5,948 nt of DNA from Kiritimatiellia bacterium. GTDB taxonomy: Bacteria; Verrucomicrobiota; Kiritimatiellia; RFP12; UBA1067. Positions 1-5,948 of the stretch are shown in pieces. The notes under the pieces are model-generated. The model saw nothing but the letters and a program-made list of their open reading frames with translations. It ran no database searches and had not been told where the DNA came from. The stretch is taken from assembly GCA_028707675.1 (NCBI GenBank), contig JAQWAM010000100.1, positions 1-5,948 on the forward strand. Reading direction: 5' to 3'. Within the stretch, counting starts at the first letter, position 1; each line of letters begins with the position of its first letter. A program made the translations under genes and the position numbers.

Positions 1-144
1 ATCGCCGAGTCGCTGGAGGGCGAAATCACCATCGAGCCGGACTGGCTCAGTGAGCACGTCGGTGTCTTGCCCGAGGACCGGGTGCGGATCGACCCCGATG
101 TGTGGGCGCAGCTCGCGGGCTTCATCGCTGCGGCTGCGGCATAG
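1..144 (+). CDS. C-terminal end of an unrecognised protein, GC-rich, probably truncated at a junction
   Basis: The first reading frame is open from base 1 and gives 47 residues ending in FIAAAAA before TAG at 142-144. It looks coding: by hand count about 40 of 46 codons end in G or C, and the residues are acidic and well mixed (for example PDWLSEHVGVLPEDRVRIDP). I recognise no family or motif. The composition differs sharply from what follows: 96 of 140 bases are G or C here, against 83 of 180 in 151-330. The stop codon lies inside sequence that reads, on the other strand, as conserved sulfatase (the Tyr codon of HHAYA). The apparent C-terminus is therefore probably an artefact of the junction and the original gene continued elsewhere. 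Function is unknown. Confidence 0.5.
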   Translation: MAESLEGEITIEPDWLSEHVGVLPEDRVRIDPDVWAQLAGFIAAAAA

Positions 145-275
145 GCATGATGAAAGACCATACCTTCCGATGCCAGTTGAGATATACGCGGCGTGCTCTG
201 CTTGGCATTGGGGTTGTAAACCTTCAAATCGCCGTAACCCAGATTGTCGCACAGCACCAAAATAATATTCGGCAT
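138..275 (-). pseudogene. 5' fragment of a sulfatase (alkaline phosphatase superfamily), cut before the active site
   Basis: Reading leftwards from ATG at 273-275, the frame begins MPNIILVLCDNLGYGDLKVY and continues through STPRISQLASEGMVFHHAYA. This is the standard N-terminus of type I sulfatases: a beta strand, the calcium-binding D(D/N)LGYGD loop at residues 10-16, then TPxIxxLAxEGxxFxxAYA. These enzymes hydrolyse sulfate esters using a formylglycine made from the Cys or Ser of C/S-x-P-x-R, expected within about ten residues of AYA. Here the frame stays open to base 1 but turns into alanines and then unrelated residues (MKPASCAHTSGS), with no CxPxR. Only about 46 of roughly 450-500 residues remain. 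The second calcium Asp is Asn (DN), a variant I recall from real sulfatases. An in-frame ATG at 309-311 is an alternative start. The fragment cannot be an active enzyme as it stands. Confidence 0.7.
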
Positions 276-331
276 CAGTACTGTCCCAAAGATTCGAGAG
301 CAATGTGGCATAACTCTTTGATAATGGCAAG

Positions 332-793
332 TTAACGATGTGAATTGTTGAAAGCCAGATGCGTCAAACGGAGATTCTTCGTGCCGTTCGGGCTGGCCTG
401 TTTGGCCAGCACATGGAAACTGTCGACCCCGCAAGAGATGCCGGTGCCGACCGCGCCCGCGTTCGGCAAGCAGCCCGTATCGATAGGCGCAGTGATCTTT
501 GAGTGGTATAGGACGCTGCTGTGTGTGACCAAAGCCGGAATCAGATCGGTAGTGATCTGATACAGTAATTCCTCGCCGACAGGCGCCTCGCATCTGATAT
601 CATGCCCATTCAAAATTGCCCAGTAGAGCAGGCCGATTAAAAAAGCGTCCGACCGCTCATGGCAAAGATAGGGAGCGTATTCAGCGTCCACCTCGAACCA
701 GACTGCGGTGACGATCCCGTCCACATCAATTTCGGCATTGAGGCGTGACTTGTTCTGGCAACTTAAAACTTTGGGCTGTCTGATGGTAATCAT
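332..793 (-). pseudogene. Truncated PP-loop ATP-pyrophosphatase-like protein (N-terminal 153 aa)
   Basis: From ATG at 791-793 the frame gives 153 residues. An upstream TTG at 848-850 would add 19, but MITIRQPKVLS resembles the usual family start better. The region with WFEVDAEYAPYLCHERSDAF, then EAPVGEELLYQITTDLIPAL, then GTGISCGVDSF at 116-126 is the order I recall from roughly 400-residue PP-loop proteins found near polysaccharide clusters. Family knowledge: the SGGxDS loop binds the ATP pyrophosphate for adenylation of a substrate. Here it is SCGVDS (120-125), with Cys for the first Gly. The protein ends at LTHLAFNNSHR and TAA, where relatives read on as FNNVGSHG-like sequence for some 200 more residues. 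The C-terminal half is not found in the 56 bp before the sulfatase start, nor evidently in another frame. It is most likely a degraded gene; the substrate is unknown. Confidence 0.6.
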
Positions 794-850
794 GTTTAGA
801 CTTCGCGGCCTGACTTGCCGGGCGGAAAGTATGAATTCCAAAGCGTTCAA

Positions 851-880
851 AATGTATCACAAACACTTGCGCCGGTTCAA
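851..880 (-). promoter_or_regulatory. Possible promoter of the truncated PP-loop gene
   Basis: On the minus strand TTGAAC (875-880) is followed after 18 bp by TACATT (851-856), preceded by TGA, giving a weak sigma-70-like pair about 50 bp upstream of the ATG at 793. Each hexamer matches the consensus at four of six positions, so this could be chance. No strong Shine-Dalgarno sequence is seen before the ATG. Confidence 0.25.
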
Positions 881-977
881 GCGCACGCGAATGCGGCTTT
901 TGGCAAATCCGCGTTTCGGCTGTCAGATTTCAACAGGGGAAAATCGCGCCATCTTGCCGTTTTCGCGCAAAGGTGTA

Positions 978-1006
978 TGGAAAGCCGAGGTGCGGGTTGC
1001 TATAAT
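978..1006 (+). promoter_or_regulatory. leuS promoter with extended -10 box
   Basis: A perfect TATAAT (1001-1006) is preceded by TGC, making an extended -10. TGGAAA (978-983, four of six to consensus) lies 17 bp upstream as the -35 box. Transcription would start near 1013, leaving a leader of about 18 nt, with a GGGGA Shine-Dalgarno (1020-1024) six bases before the leuS ATG. So short a leader leaves no room for a T-box or attenuator on this transcript. The rest of 794-977 shows nothing else I can call. Confidence 0.65.
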
Positions 1007-1030
1007 GAAAATTTGTAATGGGGATTTTTT

Positions 1031-3601
1031 ATGACTACAGCAGAGTATGATTTCAACGCGATCGAGAAGAAATGGCAAGAGTATTGGGATCGGAACAAAA
1101 CCTTTAAGGTCAATGATTTCGAGCCGGGCAAACCTAAATTCTACTGTCTTGACATGTTTCCCTATCCCAGCGGCGCCGGGTTGCATGTGGGCCATCCCGA
1201 AGGGTACACGGCCACGGACATCCTGTGCCGGTACAAGCGCATGCGCGGGTTCAACGTTCTGCATCCGATGGGGTGGGACGCTTTCGGCCTGCCGGCGGAG
1301 CAGTATGCCGTCGAGACAGGCACCCAGCCCGCGATCACCACCGGGCGCAACATTGACCGTTTCCGGCAGCAGATCAAGGATTTGGGGTTCAGTTATGACT
1401 GGGACCGCGAGGTGAACACGACCGATCCGGGGTACTACAAGTGGACGCAGTGGATTTTCACCCAGTTGTACAAGAAGGGGTTGGCGTATGTGGCCGAGGT
1501 GCCGGTCAACTGGTGCCCGGCGCTGGGTACGGTGTTGTCGAACGAAGAGGTCATCAACGGCCTCAGCGAGCGGGGCGGGCATCCGGTAATCCGTAAACCG
1601 ATGCGGCAGTGGATGCTCAAGATAACCGAGTACGCCGAAAGGCTGCTCGATGACTTGGATGGGTTGGACTGGCCGGATGGCATCAAGGAGATGCAGCGCA
1701 ACTGGATCGGCAAGTCGACCGGGGCGGAGGTCACATTTGACATCACCGGGTCAGATCGGCGTGTTACTGTATACACGACGCGTCCTGACACGCTTTTCGG
1801 AGCCACCTACATGGTGTTGGCGCCGGAGCATCCGCTGGTGGACGCGATCGTCACGGATGAGCAGCGCGTCGAGGTGGAGCGTTACCGCGCTGAAGCGGCA
1901 AGCAAGAGCGACATGGACCGCACGGAACTTAACACAGAGAAGACCGGTGTGTTTTCCGGCGCCTATGCGGTGAACCCGGTCACGGGGGGCAGCATACCCG
2001 TTTGGGTTGCCGATTATGTTCTTGTCAGCTACGGTACCGGCGCGATCATGGCCGTGCCGGCGCACGACACGCGCGATTTCGAGTTCGCCAACAAATTCTC
2101 GCTGCCGGTCGTCTGCATTATCGAACCGGACACGGCGGCCGCGGCGGCGGAGGGGATTAGCGTCGCGGCGGTCTTGTCCGGCAACGCCTGCTGGACCGGC
2201 GACGGGCGCCTGATCAATTCGTCGAACAAAACGGGCCTGGACATCAACGGCATGGATGTGGAGCGGGCAATGCGGACGGTCGTTGAATGGCTTGAGGATC
2301 GCGGCAGCGGGCATGCCGCAGTGAAATACAAATTGCGTGATTGGCTGTTCAGCCGCCAACGTTATTGGGGCGAACCGTTCCCTATCGTTCACATGCAGGA
2401 CGGCGCCACGAAACTTCTTGAAGATTCGGATCTGCCGGTGACGCTGCCCGAACTGGAGGATTTCAAACCGGCGGGCACCGGGGAGCCGCCGTTGGCAAAA
2501 GCCAAAGAGTGGCTTGTTTACACCGATCCGGCCACAGGTCAAAAGGGTTGCCGCGAGACCAACACCATGCCGCAATGGGCGGGCTCGTGCTGGTATTATC
2601 TGCGTTATATCGATCCGCATAATGAACATGCGGCGGTGTCGGCTGAAAAAGAAAAATATTGGATGCCGGTTGACCTTTACGTCGGCGGCGCGGAGCACGC
2701 TGTTCTGCATCTGTTGTATGCCCGGTTCTGGCATAAAGTGCTTTTTGACCTCGGCTATGTGTCAACCAAGGAGCCGTTCCAGAAACTCGTAAACCAAGGC
2801 ATGATTCTAGGCGTCTCGTACAAAGACCGCCGCGGGGCATTGGTGCCTATGGATCAAGTCGAGCACCGCGCCGACGGGGCTTACTGCAAACGGAGCGGTG
2901 AGGCGTTGACCGAGTTTCCGGCCAAGATGTCCAAGTCGTTAAAGAATGTCGTCAATCCGGATGACATCATACGCGAATATGGCGCGGACAGCATGCGCCT
3001 TTACGAGATGTTCATGGGGCCGTTGGAGGCGGTCAAGCCCTGGAGCACGAAAGGCGTGGAGGGAGTCTTCCGGTTTCTGAAACGCGTTCACAGGATGGTC
3101 GTGGAGCAGCCGCTTGAAGACGTGTCACTGAGCGCGGAGCAGTGCAGACTGATGCACGCCACGATCAAAAAGGTCACGGACGATCTGGAGTCCATGAGTT
3201 TCAACACGGCCATCAGCCAGATGATGATTTTCACGAATGAGTTTTCAGCCCGGGAAAAGGCGTTGCCGCGCGCGGCGGCTGAAACGCTGGTGCTGCTGCT
3301 GGCGCCTTTCGCGCCGCATCTCTGCGAAGAGCTGTGGAGCTTTTTGGGGCATGAAGGGACGCTGGCGTACGCGGCTTGGCCGACATATGACGAGAATATG
3401 CTCAGTGTCGATGAGGTAGAAATTCTGGTGCAGGTGTCGGGAAAGCCGAAAGCGCGTGTGATGATGCCAGCCGCGGCCGACAATAGCGTCATGCATGATA
3501 TGGCTTTGAAGCAAGATGCCGTCCAATCCGCTTTGGAGGGTAAGACCGTCGTGAAGGTTGTCTGCGTGCCGGGACGCCTTGTTAACATAGTGGCAAAATA
3601 G
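1031..3601 (+). CDS. leuS: Leucyl-tRNA synthetase (LeuRS)
   Basis: This cytoplasmic class Ia synthetase activates leucine with ATP and loads it onto tRNA-Leu. The 856 residues match the usual bacterial length. The Rossmann domain carries the HIGH motif as HVGH (52-55) after FPYPSGAGL. The CP1 editing domain, which hydrolyses mischarged tRNA, shows TTRPDT (249-254) and [15 protein letters not shown] (335-349) with the conserved Asp. The return to the catalytic core is marked by [14 protein letters not shown] from 436, and the KMSKS loop is intact at 632-636. An anticodon-binding helical domain and the small C-terminal domain ([11 protein letters not shown] to the end) follow. In the zinc-binding insertion Cys162 remains, but the later Cys pair is replaced by ERGGHPV (180-186), a subtype known from other bacteria. 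The start is fixed by a GGGGA ribosome site six bases upstream. The stop is TAG. It is probably co-transcribed with the next gene, 18 bp downstream. Confidence 0.97.
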   Translation: MTTAEYDFNAIEKKWQEYWDRNKTFKVNDFEPGKPKFYCLDMFPYPSGAGLHVGHPEGYTATDILCRYKRMRGFNVLHPMGWDAFGLPAEQYAVETGTQPAITTGRNIDRFRQQIKDLGFSYDWDREVNTTDPGYYKWTQWIFTQLYKKGLAYVAEVPVNWCPALGTVLSNEEVINGLSERGGHPVIRKPMRQWMLKITEYAERLLDDLDGLDWPDGIKEMQRNWIGKSTGAEVTFDITGSDRRVTVYTTRPDTLFGATYMVLAPEHPLVDAIVTDEQRVEVERYRAEAASKSDMDRTELNTEKTGVFSGAYAVNPVTGGSIPVWVADYVLVSYGTGAIMAVPAHDTRDFEFANKFSLPVVCIIEPDTAAAAAEGISVAAVLSGNACWTGDGRLINSSNKTGLDINGMDVERAMRTVVEWLEDRGSGHAAVKYKLRDWLFSRQRYWGEPFPIVHMQDGATKLLEDSDLPVTLPELEDFKPAGTGEPPLAKAKEWLVYTDPATGQKGCRETNTMPQWAGSCWYYLRYIDPHNEHAAVSAEKEKYWMPVDLYVGGAEHAVLHLLYARFWHKVLFDLGYVSTKEPFQKLVNQGMILGVSYKDRRGALVPMDQVEHRADGAYCKRSGEALTEFPAKMSKSLKNVVNPDDIIREYGADSMRLYEMFMGPLEAVKPWSTKGVEGVFRFLKRVHRMVVEQPLEDVSLSAEQCRLMHATIKKVTDDLESMSFNTAISQMMIFTNEFSAREKALPRAAAETLVLLLAPFAPHLCEELWSFLGHEGTLAYAAWPTYDENMLSVDEVEILVQVSGKPKARVMMPAAADNSVMHDMALKQDAVQSALEGKTVVKVVCVPGRLVNIVAK

Positions 3602-3619
3602 ACGCGGGCTGGTGCCTCA

Positions 3620-4165
3620 GTGAAAAGTGACCTGAAACGCGGCGTGTGCGTGTCGTGCGGCAGAGAGTCGCGCAATCTGTCGCGTGTCTGCCCTTACTGC
3701 AGCGAGACAGTATGGCAGCCGTTCTGGCTGCGGGCTGCGCGGGCAGTAACGCTGGTGACGCCCTGGGCGCTGTGCGTTTGGATCGCCACATCCGGCGGAT
3801 ACGATTTGCGCGGTTGGTTGCGGGCGCTCGCAGAGATGCCGCTGTGGACTCGCGGCATGTGTGCTTTCGGTTTCGCGGCGCTGCTGCTGCCCTCCGATGA
3901 CCGGACGCAGGTGTTGAACTCCACACGTTCGCTTTGGCGCTTCCAGGCACAAGCGACTGCCGGCAATCTTTTGCTCGGTCTTCCCGTGTTGTGGCTCGGG
4001 GTTTTCCTTAAACAGCTTTGCCTTACGCCGCTTGACGCCTGGCGCGCGGCGGCGGCAGGGCTGCTGTGTTTCTGCGGTATGCTTCTGCGGCAAGGATCGA
4101 CGTCGCGATTGTTGGTGAGCGCTGCCATATTTTTGGCGGCAGGCATGACTCGGGTACTGTTGTAG
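3620..4165 (+). CDS. Zinc-ribbon multi-pass membrane protein of unknown function
   Basis: The GTG start at 3620 gives 181 residues. The N-terminus has two CxxC knuckles, Cys10-x-x-Cys13 and Cys24-x-x-Cys27 (CVSC and CPYC), the spacing of a small zinc ribbon. After it come hydrophobic stretches at about 40-57, 79-91, 112-130, 142-156 and 163-176, suggesting four or five membrane segments with the ribbon probably in the cytoplasm. It follows leuS by 18 bp with no terminator between, so it is likely in the leuS operon. No clear Shine-Dalgarno precedes the GTG, and translation may rely on ribosomes finishing leuS. I do not recognise a family. The ribbon may hold the protein to a partner, but no enzymatic motif is visible. 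The stop is TAG. The alternative-frame ORFs over the same bases have no such organised features. Confidence 0.7.
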   Translation: MKSDLKRGVCVSCGRESRNLSRVCPYCSETVWQPFWLRAARAVTLVTPWALCVWIATSGGYDLRGWLRALAEMPLWTRGMCAFGFAALLLPSDDRTQVLNSTRSLWRFQAQATAGNLLLGLPVLWLGVFLKQLCLTPLDAWRAAAAGLLCFCGMLLRQGSTSRLLVSAAIFLAAGMTRVLL

Positions 4166-4231
4166 GCAGCATAAAAATGTGAGCGCGGCGTATGTTTGTC
4201 GCCATAACCTATTGTTCAGCAATAACTTAGG

Positions 4232-4288
4232 ATAAAATAAAATTTTTAAAGCAGGGGGTTGACATCGGGAGGGTGCTTAGTCTAATAT
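4232..4288 (+). promoter_or_regulatory. Strong promoter of a small non-coding RNA
   Basis: TTGACA (4259-4264) is a perfect -35 box. TAATAT (4283-4288), 18 bp downstream, is the best -10 candidate with four of six matches. Immediately upstream, 4232-4250 is almost pure A/T (aaaataaaatttttaaa), like an UP element that binds the RNA polymerase alpha subunit. No open reading frame of any length follows. The start would fall near 4295. The stretch 4166-4231 between the zinc-ribbon gene and this promoter shows no convincing terminator or gene. Confidence 0.65.
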
Positions 4289-4294
4289 ACAGTT

Positions 4295-4452
4295 GATTCA
4301 TTGATCTCCCCAGATCGGTGGATCACGTGGCCGCTCGCGACGCTTCCCCCGTGTTCGCGAACACAGGTTCCCCCCTGTTGAGCCACGTTGAATTATATAT
4401 GTCCTCCCTGGCGGCGGATAAGAGCTAAAAGCTTTTATCCGCCGTTTTATTT
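4295..4452 (+). ncRNA. Putative small RNA with multiple C-rich hairpin loops
   Basis: The interval runs from the predicted start of a strong promoter to the U-run of an intrinsic terminator, about 155 nt, with no coding potential. Complementary segments found by eye give a coherent fold. ATTCA (4296-4300) pairs with TGAAT (4389-4393). Hairpin 1 is GATCT/AGATC (4303-4316) with loop CCCC. Helix ACGTGGC/GCCACGT (4325-4331 with 4382-4388) encloses two hairpins. Hairpin 2 is TCGCGA/TCGCGA (4335-4340 with 4355-4360), with CTTCCCCC in its loop. Hairpin 3 is ACAGG/CCTGT (4363-4378) with loop TTCCCC. An unpaired TCCTCCC (4402-4408) precedes the terminator. Repeated C-rich loops are typical of regulatory RNAs that pair with Shine-Dalgarno regions, such as the UCCC-motif RNAs of Firmicutes and the CCUCCUCCC RNAs of alphaproteobacteria. 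It does not look like 6S, SRP, tmRNA or RNase P RNA. Targets and family are unknown. Confidence 0.6.
4412..4452 (+). terminator. Intrinsic terminator of the small RNA
   Basis: CGGCGGATAAGAGCT (4412-4426) pairs with AGCTTTTATCCGCCG (4430-4444). This is a 15-bp stem with one G-U pair and an AAA loop, followed by TTTTATTT (4445-4452). The U-run lies only on the plus-strand side, so the direction is plus. The run overlaps the stop codon of the convergent acyltransferase gene (4447-4449). The same hairpin would therefore sit just after that gene's stop on its own transcript, but without a U-run there. Confidence 0.9.
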
Positions 4453-5337
4453 CCAGCGCTTGTGTGCCCACAAGTACTGTTCAGGAAAGCGCCGGATGAC
4501 GGCCGACAACCGTGTGTTTATTTCGTTAAGCAGGGCCAGTGTGTCGGATTGCCGGTCTCCGCTGGGCGGGAAGCTCAGAGGCGGGCCTGTGACCATCCGA
4601 TATTTAAATGCCGACTCACGTATGAATGAGCCGACTAAAATGGGGGCGCCGGAAATCAAGTGCAGGCGGGCCGGAGAGGTGTGGGTATAAGCCGGAGATC
4701 CCATGAAGTCGACTTTGATGCCATACTGCGCCCCGGCGTGCTGATCCATCAGAAGTGTCATTGCCGCGCCACGCTTTTTCCAGTCCTTAAGCAGGCCTGC
4801 CGAGAACCCCATTTTTTTTGGCACGATCGTGATATCTCCGCGGAAATGTTTTTGCTTGAGAAAACGCTCCACGAAAGGGTTGTTCATTTTTCGCGCGACC
4901 GCGATCATCGGGCGTGAGAAGGAAATTACAGACGCTCCTGCCTCCCATGCTCCATGGTGTCCGGTAAGAATCAGGATGGGCAAGCCCGGTGATTCCAACA
5001 AAAGACGCCAGGATTCATCGGGCCCGTCAAAAACGATGTGCTCCCGCCAATTTTCTCTGGTGACGACATCCCCGATTTTCAAAGCTTCGCAAATGTGCCC
5101 CGCAAGGTGGCCGAAAGCTTGTCGCGCGATCCGGTCCGCCTCAACGGGGTCATCAGTGACGCCGGCCCGTATGATGTTTCCGACGGCTACGCGCCTGCGT
5201 TTGGCGAGCAGCGGATAGAAGTGCGCCGCGAAGGCAAAGCCCCAGACGTAAGCCTTTTCTGCGGGCACAAGGCCGTAAAGGCAGTCGAGCGCCCTGATCA
5301 ACATGTATTCAAGGTAGGCGAAAGGTTTAAAACGCAT
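4447..5337 (-). CDS. LpxL/HtrB-family lipid A (lysophospholipid) acyltransferase
   Basis: From ATG at 5335-5337 the protein is 296 residues, normal for this family. A start at 5406 would add 23 residues and overlap the TPR gene; the chosen start has AAAGAG a few bases upstream. These inner-membrane enzymes transfer a secondary acyl chain to lipid A or a related lipid on the cytoplasmic face. Evidence includes a hydrophobic N-terminal region (about 8-45) and the catalytic HX4E motif as HHGAWE (127-132) after LPILILTG. Further family positions are VARKMNNP (147-154), LLMDQHAG (195-202) followed by FMG, and the diagnostic C-terminus PEQYLWAHKRWK (285-296). Which acyl position it serves (LpxL, LpxM or another) cannot be told, so no symbol is given. 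It lies 19 bp after the TPR gene, probably in one transcript. The stop is TAA. Confidence 0.9.
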   Translation of the reverse strand: MRFKPFAYLEYMLIRALDCLYGLVPAEKAYVWGFAFAAHFYPLLAKRRRVAVGNIIRAGVTDDPVEADRIARQAFGHLAGHICEALKIGDVVTRENWREHIVFDGPDESWRLLLESPGLPILILTGHHGAWEAGASVISFSRPMIAVARKMNNPFVERFLKQKHFRGDITIVPKKMGFSAGLLKDWKKRGAAMTLLMDQHAGAQYGIKVDFMGSPAYTHTSPARLHLISGAPILVGSFIRESAFKYRMVTGPPLSFPPSGDRQSDTLALLNEINTRLSAVIRRFPEQYLWAHKRWK

Positions 5338-5356
5338 GGCGCTCTTTACGGGTTCT

Positions 5357-5851
5357 TCAATAGGAAAGCTCTTGAGACAGGCGGGCCGCCAGGGGCCTGA
5401 GTTCATAGAGCGTTTCGCGGGGCAAATAGTCCTCGTTTCCGAGCAGGTCGGAAACGATAATGGCAGCTTTGTGGAGCTTCTTTTGTTCGATCAGCAATCT
5501 AATAAAGGTCATGCGGAACCCCATATCTTCAGGTTTTGAGCTTGTCAAACGGCTTATTATTTTCTCCGCGTCATCGAGTTTGCCGGTTTTTATGAGTAGT
5601 TCCGCCAATGTGTGAAGCGTAAAATGGCGGTCGGGGTCGAGCGACAGGGAGTGACGCAGCAAAGTTTCCGCGTCATCCAGTTTGCCTTTGCGCAGCATGA
5701 CGGCGCCCAGTCCGGCGCAGGCTGGAGCGTTGCGTTCTTTCACCATGCTGCGGAGGAACAGATCCTCTGCCAGTTCCAACTGCCCTCGGCGCAGGCGCAC
5801 AGAGCCCAAAAGATAGTTAGCGAAAGGGTGTTCCGGTTCTATGCGCAGCAT
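5357..5851 (-). CDS. Tetratricopeptide repeat (TPR) protein, possibly the C-terminal part of a broken larger gene
   Basis: The 164 residues form about four TPR helix pairs, roughly 7-36, 41-72, 75-108 and 109-138. They show the usual A/G/L-A-E pattern, for example GKLDDAE at two equivalent places (56-62 and 90-96). TPR arrays are protein-binding scaffolds; no signal peptide or enzymatic motif is seen. The ATG at 5849-5851 falls inside what reads as an already running repeat (MLRIEPEHPFANYLLGS). The same frame continues upstream through KA, an amber codon at 5858-5860, and 29 further codons to the window edge. The protein may thus be a re-initiated fragment of a longer TPR protein. The stop is TGA, and the acyltransferase follows after 19 bp. 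A link to envelope lipid assembly is suggested only by that neighbour. Confidence 0.75.
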   Translation of the reverse strand: MLRIEPEHPFANYLLGSVRLRRGQLELAEDLFLRSMVKERNAPACAGLGAVMLRKGKLDDAETLLRHSLSLDPDRHFTLHTLAELLIKTGKLDDAEKIISRLTSSKPEDMGFRMTFIRLLIEQKKLHKAAIIVSDLLGNEDYLPRETLYELRPLAARLSQELSY

Positions 5852-5857
5852 CGCTTT

Positions 5858-5948
5858 CTAATCTTCTTCACTGAACGCGGGCACATCCAGCACATCATCG
5901 ATCAACAGCACCTCCTCGCGCACATCCTTAAGGTTTTTGTTGAGCGTT
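5858..5948 (-). CDS. C-terminal end of an upstream reading frame, in frame with the TPR gene and stopped by TAG
   Basis: From base 5947 leftwards, 29 codons are open and end at TAG (5858-5860): an acidic segment with VREEVLLIDDVLDVPAFSEED. The gene runs beyond the window, so its start is unseen. Only six bases separate the stop from the ATG of the TPR gene, and both are in the same frame. Read through, the sequence is FSEED-stop-KAMLRIEPEHPFAN, where a Trp, Gln or Tyr in place of the stop would give an ordinary TPR helix. It may be the N-terminal part of the same TPR protein or a separate, translationally coupled gene. Nothing else identifies its function. Confidence 0.55.
   Translation of the reverse strand, partial: TLNKNLKDVREEVLLIDDVLDVPAFSEED

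Noticed and set aside
50..335. Plus-strand frames of 71 and 77 codons at the left edge
   Set aside because: They run across the junction and antisense to the conserved sulfatase N-terminus, with no family resemblance.
391..411. Perfect 7-bp inverted repeat GCTGGCC/GGCCAGC with a five-base loop
   Set aside because: It lies in the middle of the PP-loop coding frame, has no U-run and is explained by codons for LAKQAS. No terminator or recombination role is supported.
1751..2734. Long 327-codon minus-strand open frame opposite leuS
   Set aside because: It is a shadow of the GC-biased leuS codons. It has an Arg/His-rich composition, no recognisable domain and no ribosome site, while leuS is complete and unambiguous.
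4180..4203. GGCG/CGCC inverted repeat after the zinc-ribbon gene as a terminator
   Set aside because: Only four base pairs with a long loop and no U-run follow it, so it is too weak to call.
3617..4222. 201-codon minus-strand frame opposite the zinc-ribbon gene
   Set aside because: It is low-complexity and rich in Arg, Gln and His, without motifs. The plus strand offers paired CxxC motifs and membrane segments.
4391..4400. TATATAAT on the minus strand as a promoter for an antisense transcript through the small RNA
   Set aside because: No suitable -35 box sits at the right distance, and the terminator U-run and TTGACA box both point to plus-strand transcription.

Overview
The window looks like a chromosomal (probably metagenome-assembled) piece from an uncultured Gram-negative bacterium. 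A lipid A-type late acyltransferase implies an outer membrane with lipopolysaccharide. The style of the TPR protein, a sulfatase start and the LeuRS subtype are reminiscent of the Kiritimatiellota/Lentisphaerota side of the PVC group. That placement is an inference from memory of these families, not a database result.

Left end (1-793): damaged or composite sequence. Bases 1 to about 140 are GC-rich (96 of 140 by hand count) and hold the end of a plus-strand reading frame I do not recognise. They abut the first ~46 codons of a minus-strand sulfatase that stops matching its family just before the catalytic CxPxR motif. Next to it is a minus-strand PP-loop ATP-pyrophosphatase-like gene cut off shortly after its nucleotide-binding loop.

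Centre (794-4165): an intergenic region with a good promoter, then a complete leuS (leucyl-tRNA synthetase, 856 aa). After 18 bp comes a small zinc-ribbon membrane protein of unknown function, probably co-transcribed.

4166-4446: a non-coding stretch with the most interesting signal in the window. A perfect TTGACA -35 box with an AT-rich upstream element, a -10-like TAATAT, about 155 nt of structured sequence and a very strong intrinsic terminator together outline a free-standing small RNA. It can fold into several hairpins, each displaying a C-rich loop (CCCC, CTTCCCC, TTCCCC), and it has a further TCCTCCC stretch. This is the layout expected of an anti-Shine-Dalgarno regulatory RNA. I do not recognise it as a known family.

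Right end (4447-5948): a minus-strand operon of a TPR protein followed by an LpxL/HtrB-type acyltransferase. The TPR reading frame continues upstream to the window edge in the same frame but is interrupted by one amber codon. It is therefore either a nonsense-disrupted larger TPR protein or two abutting genes.
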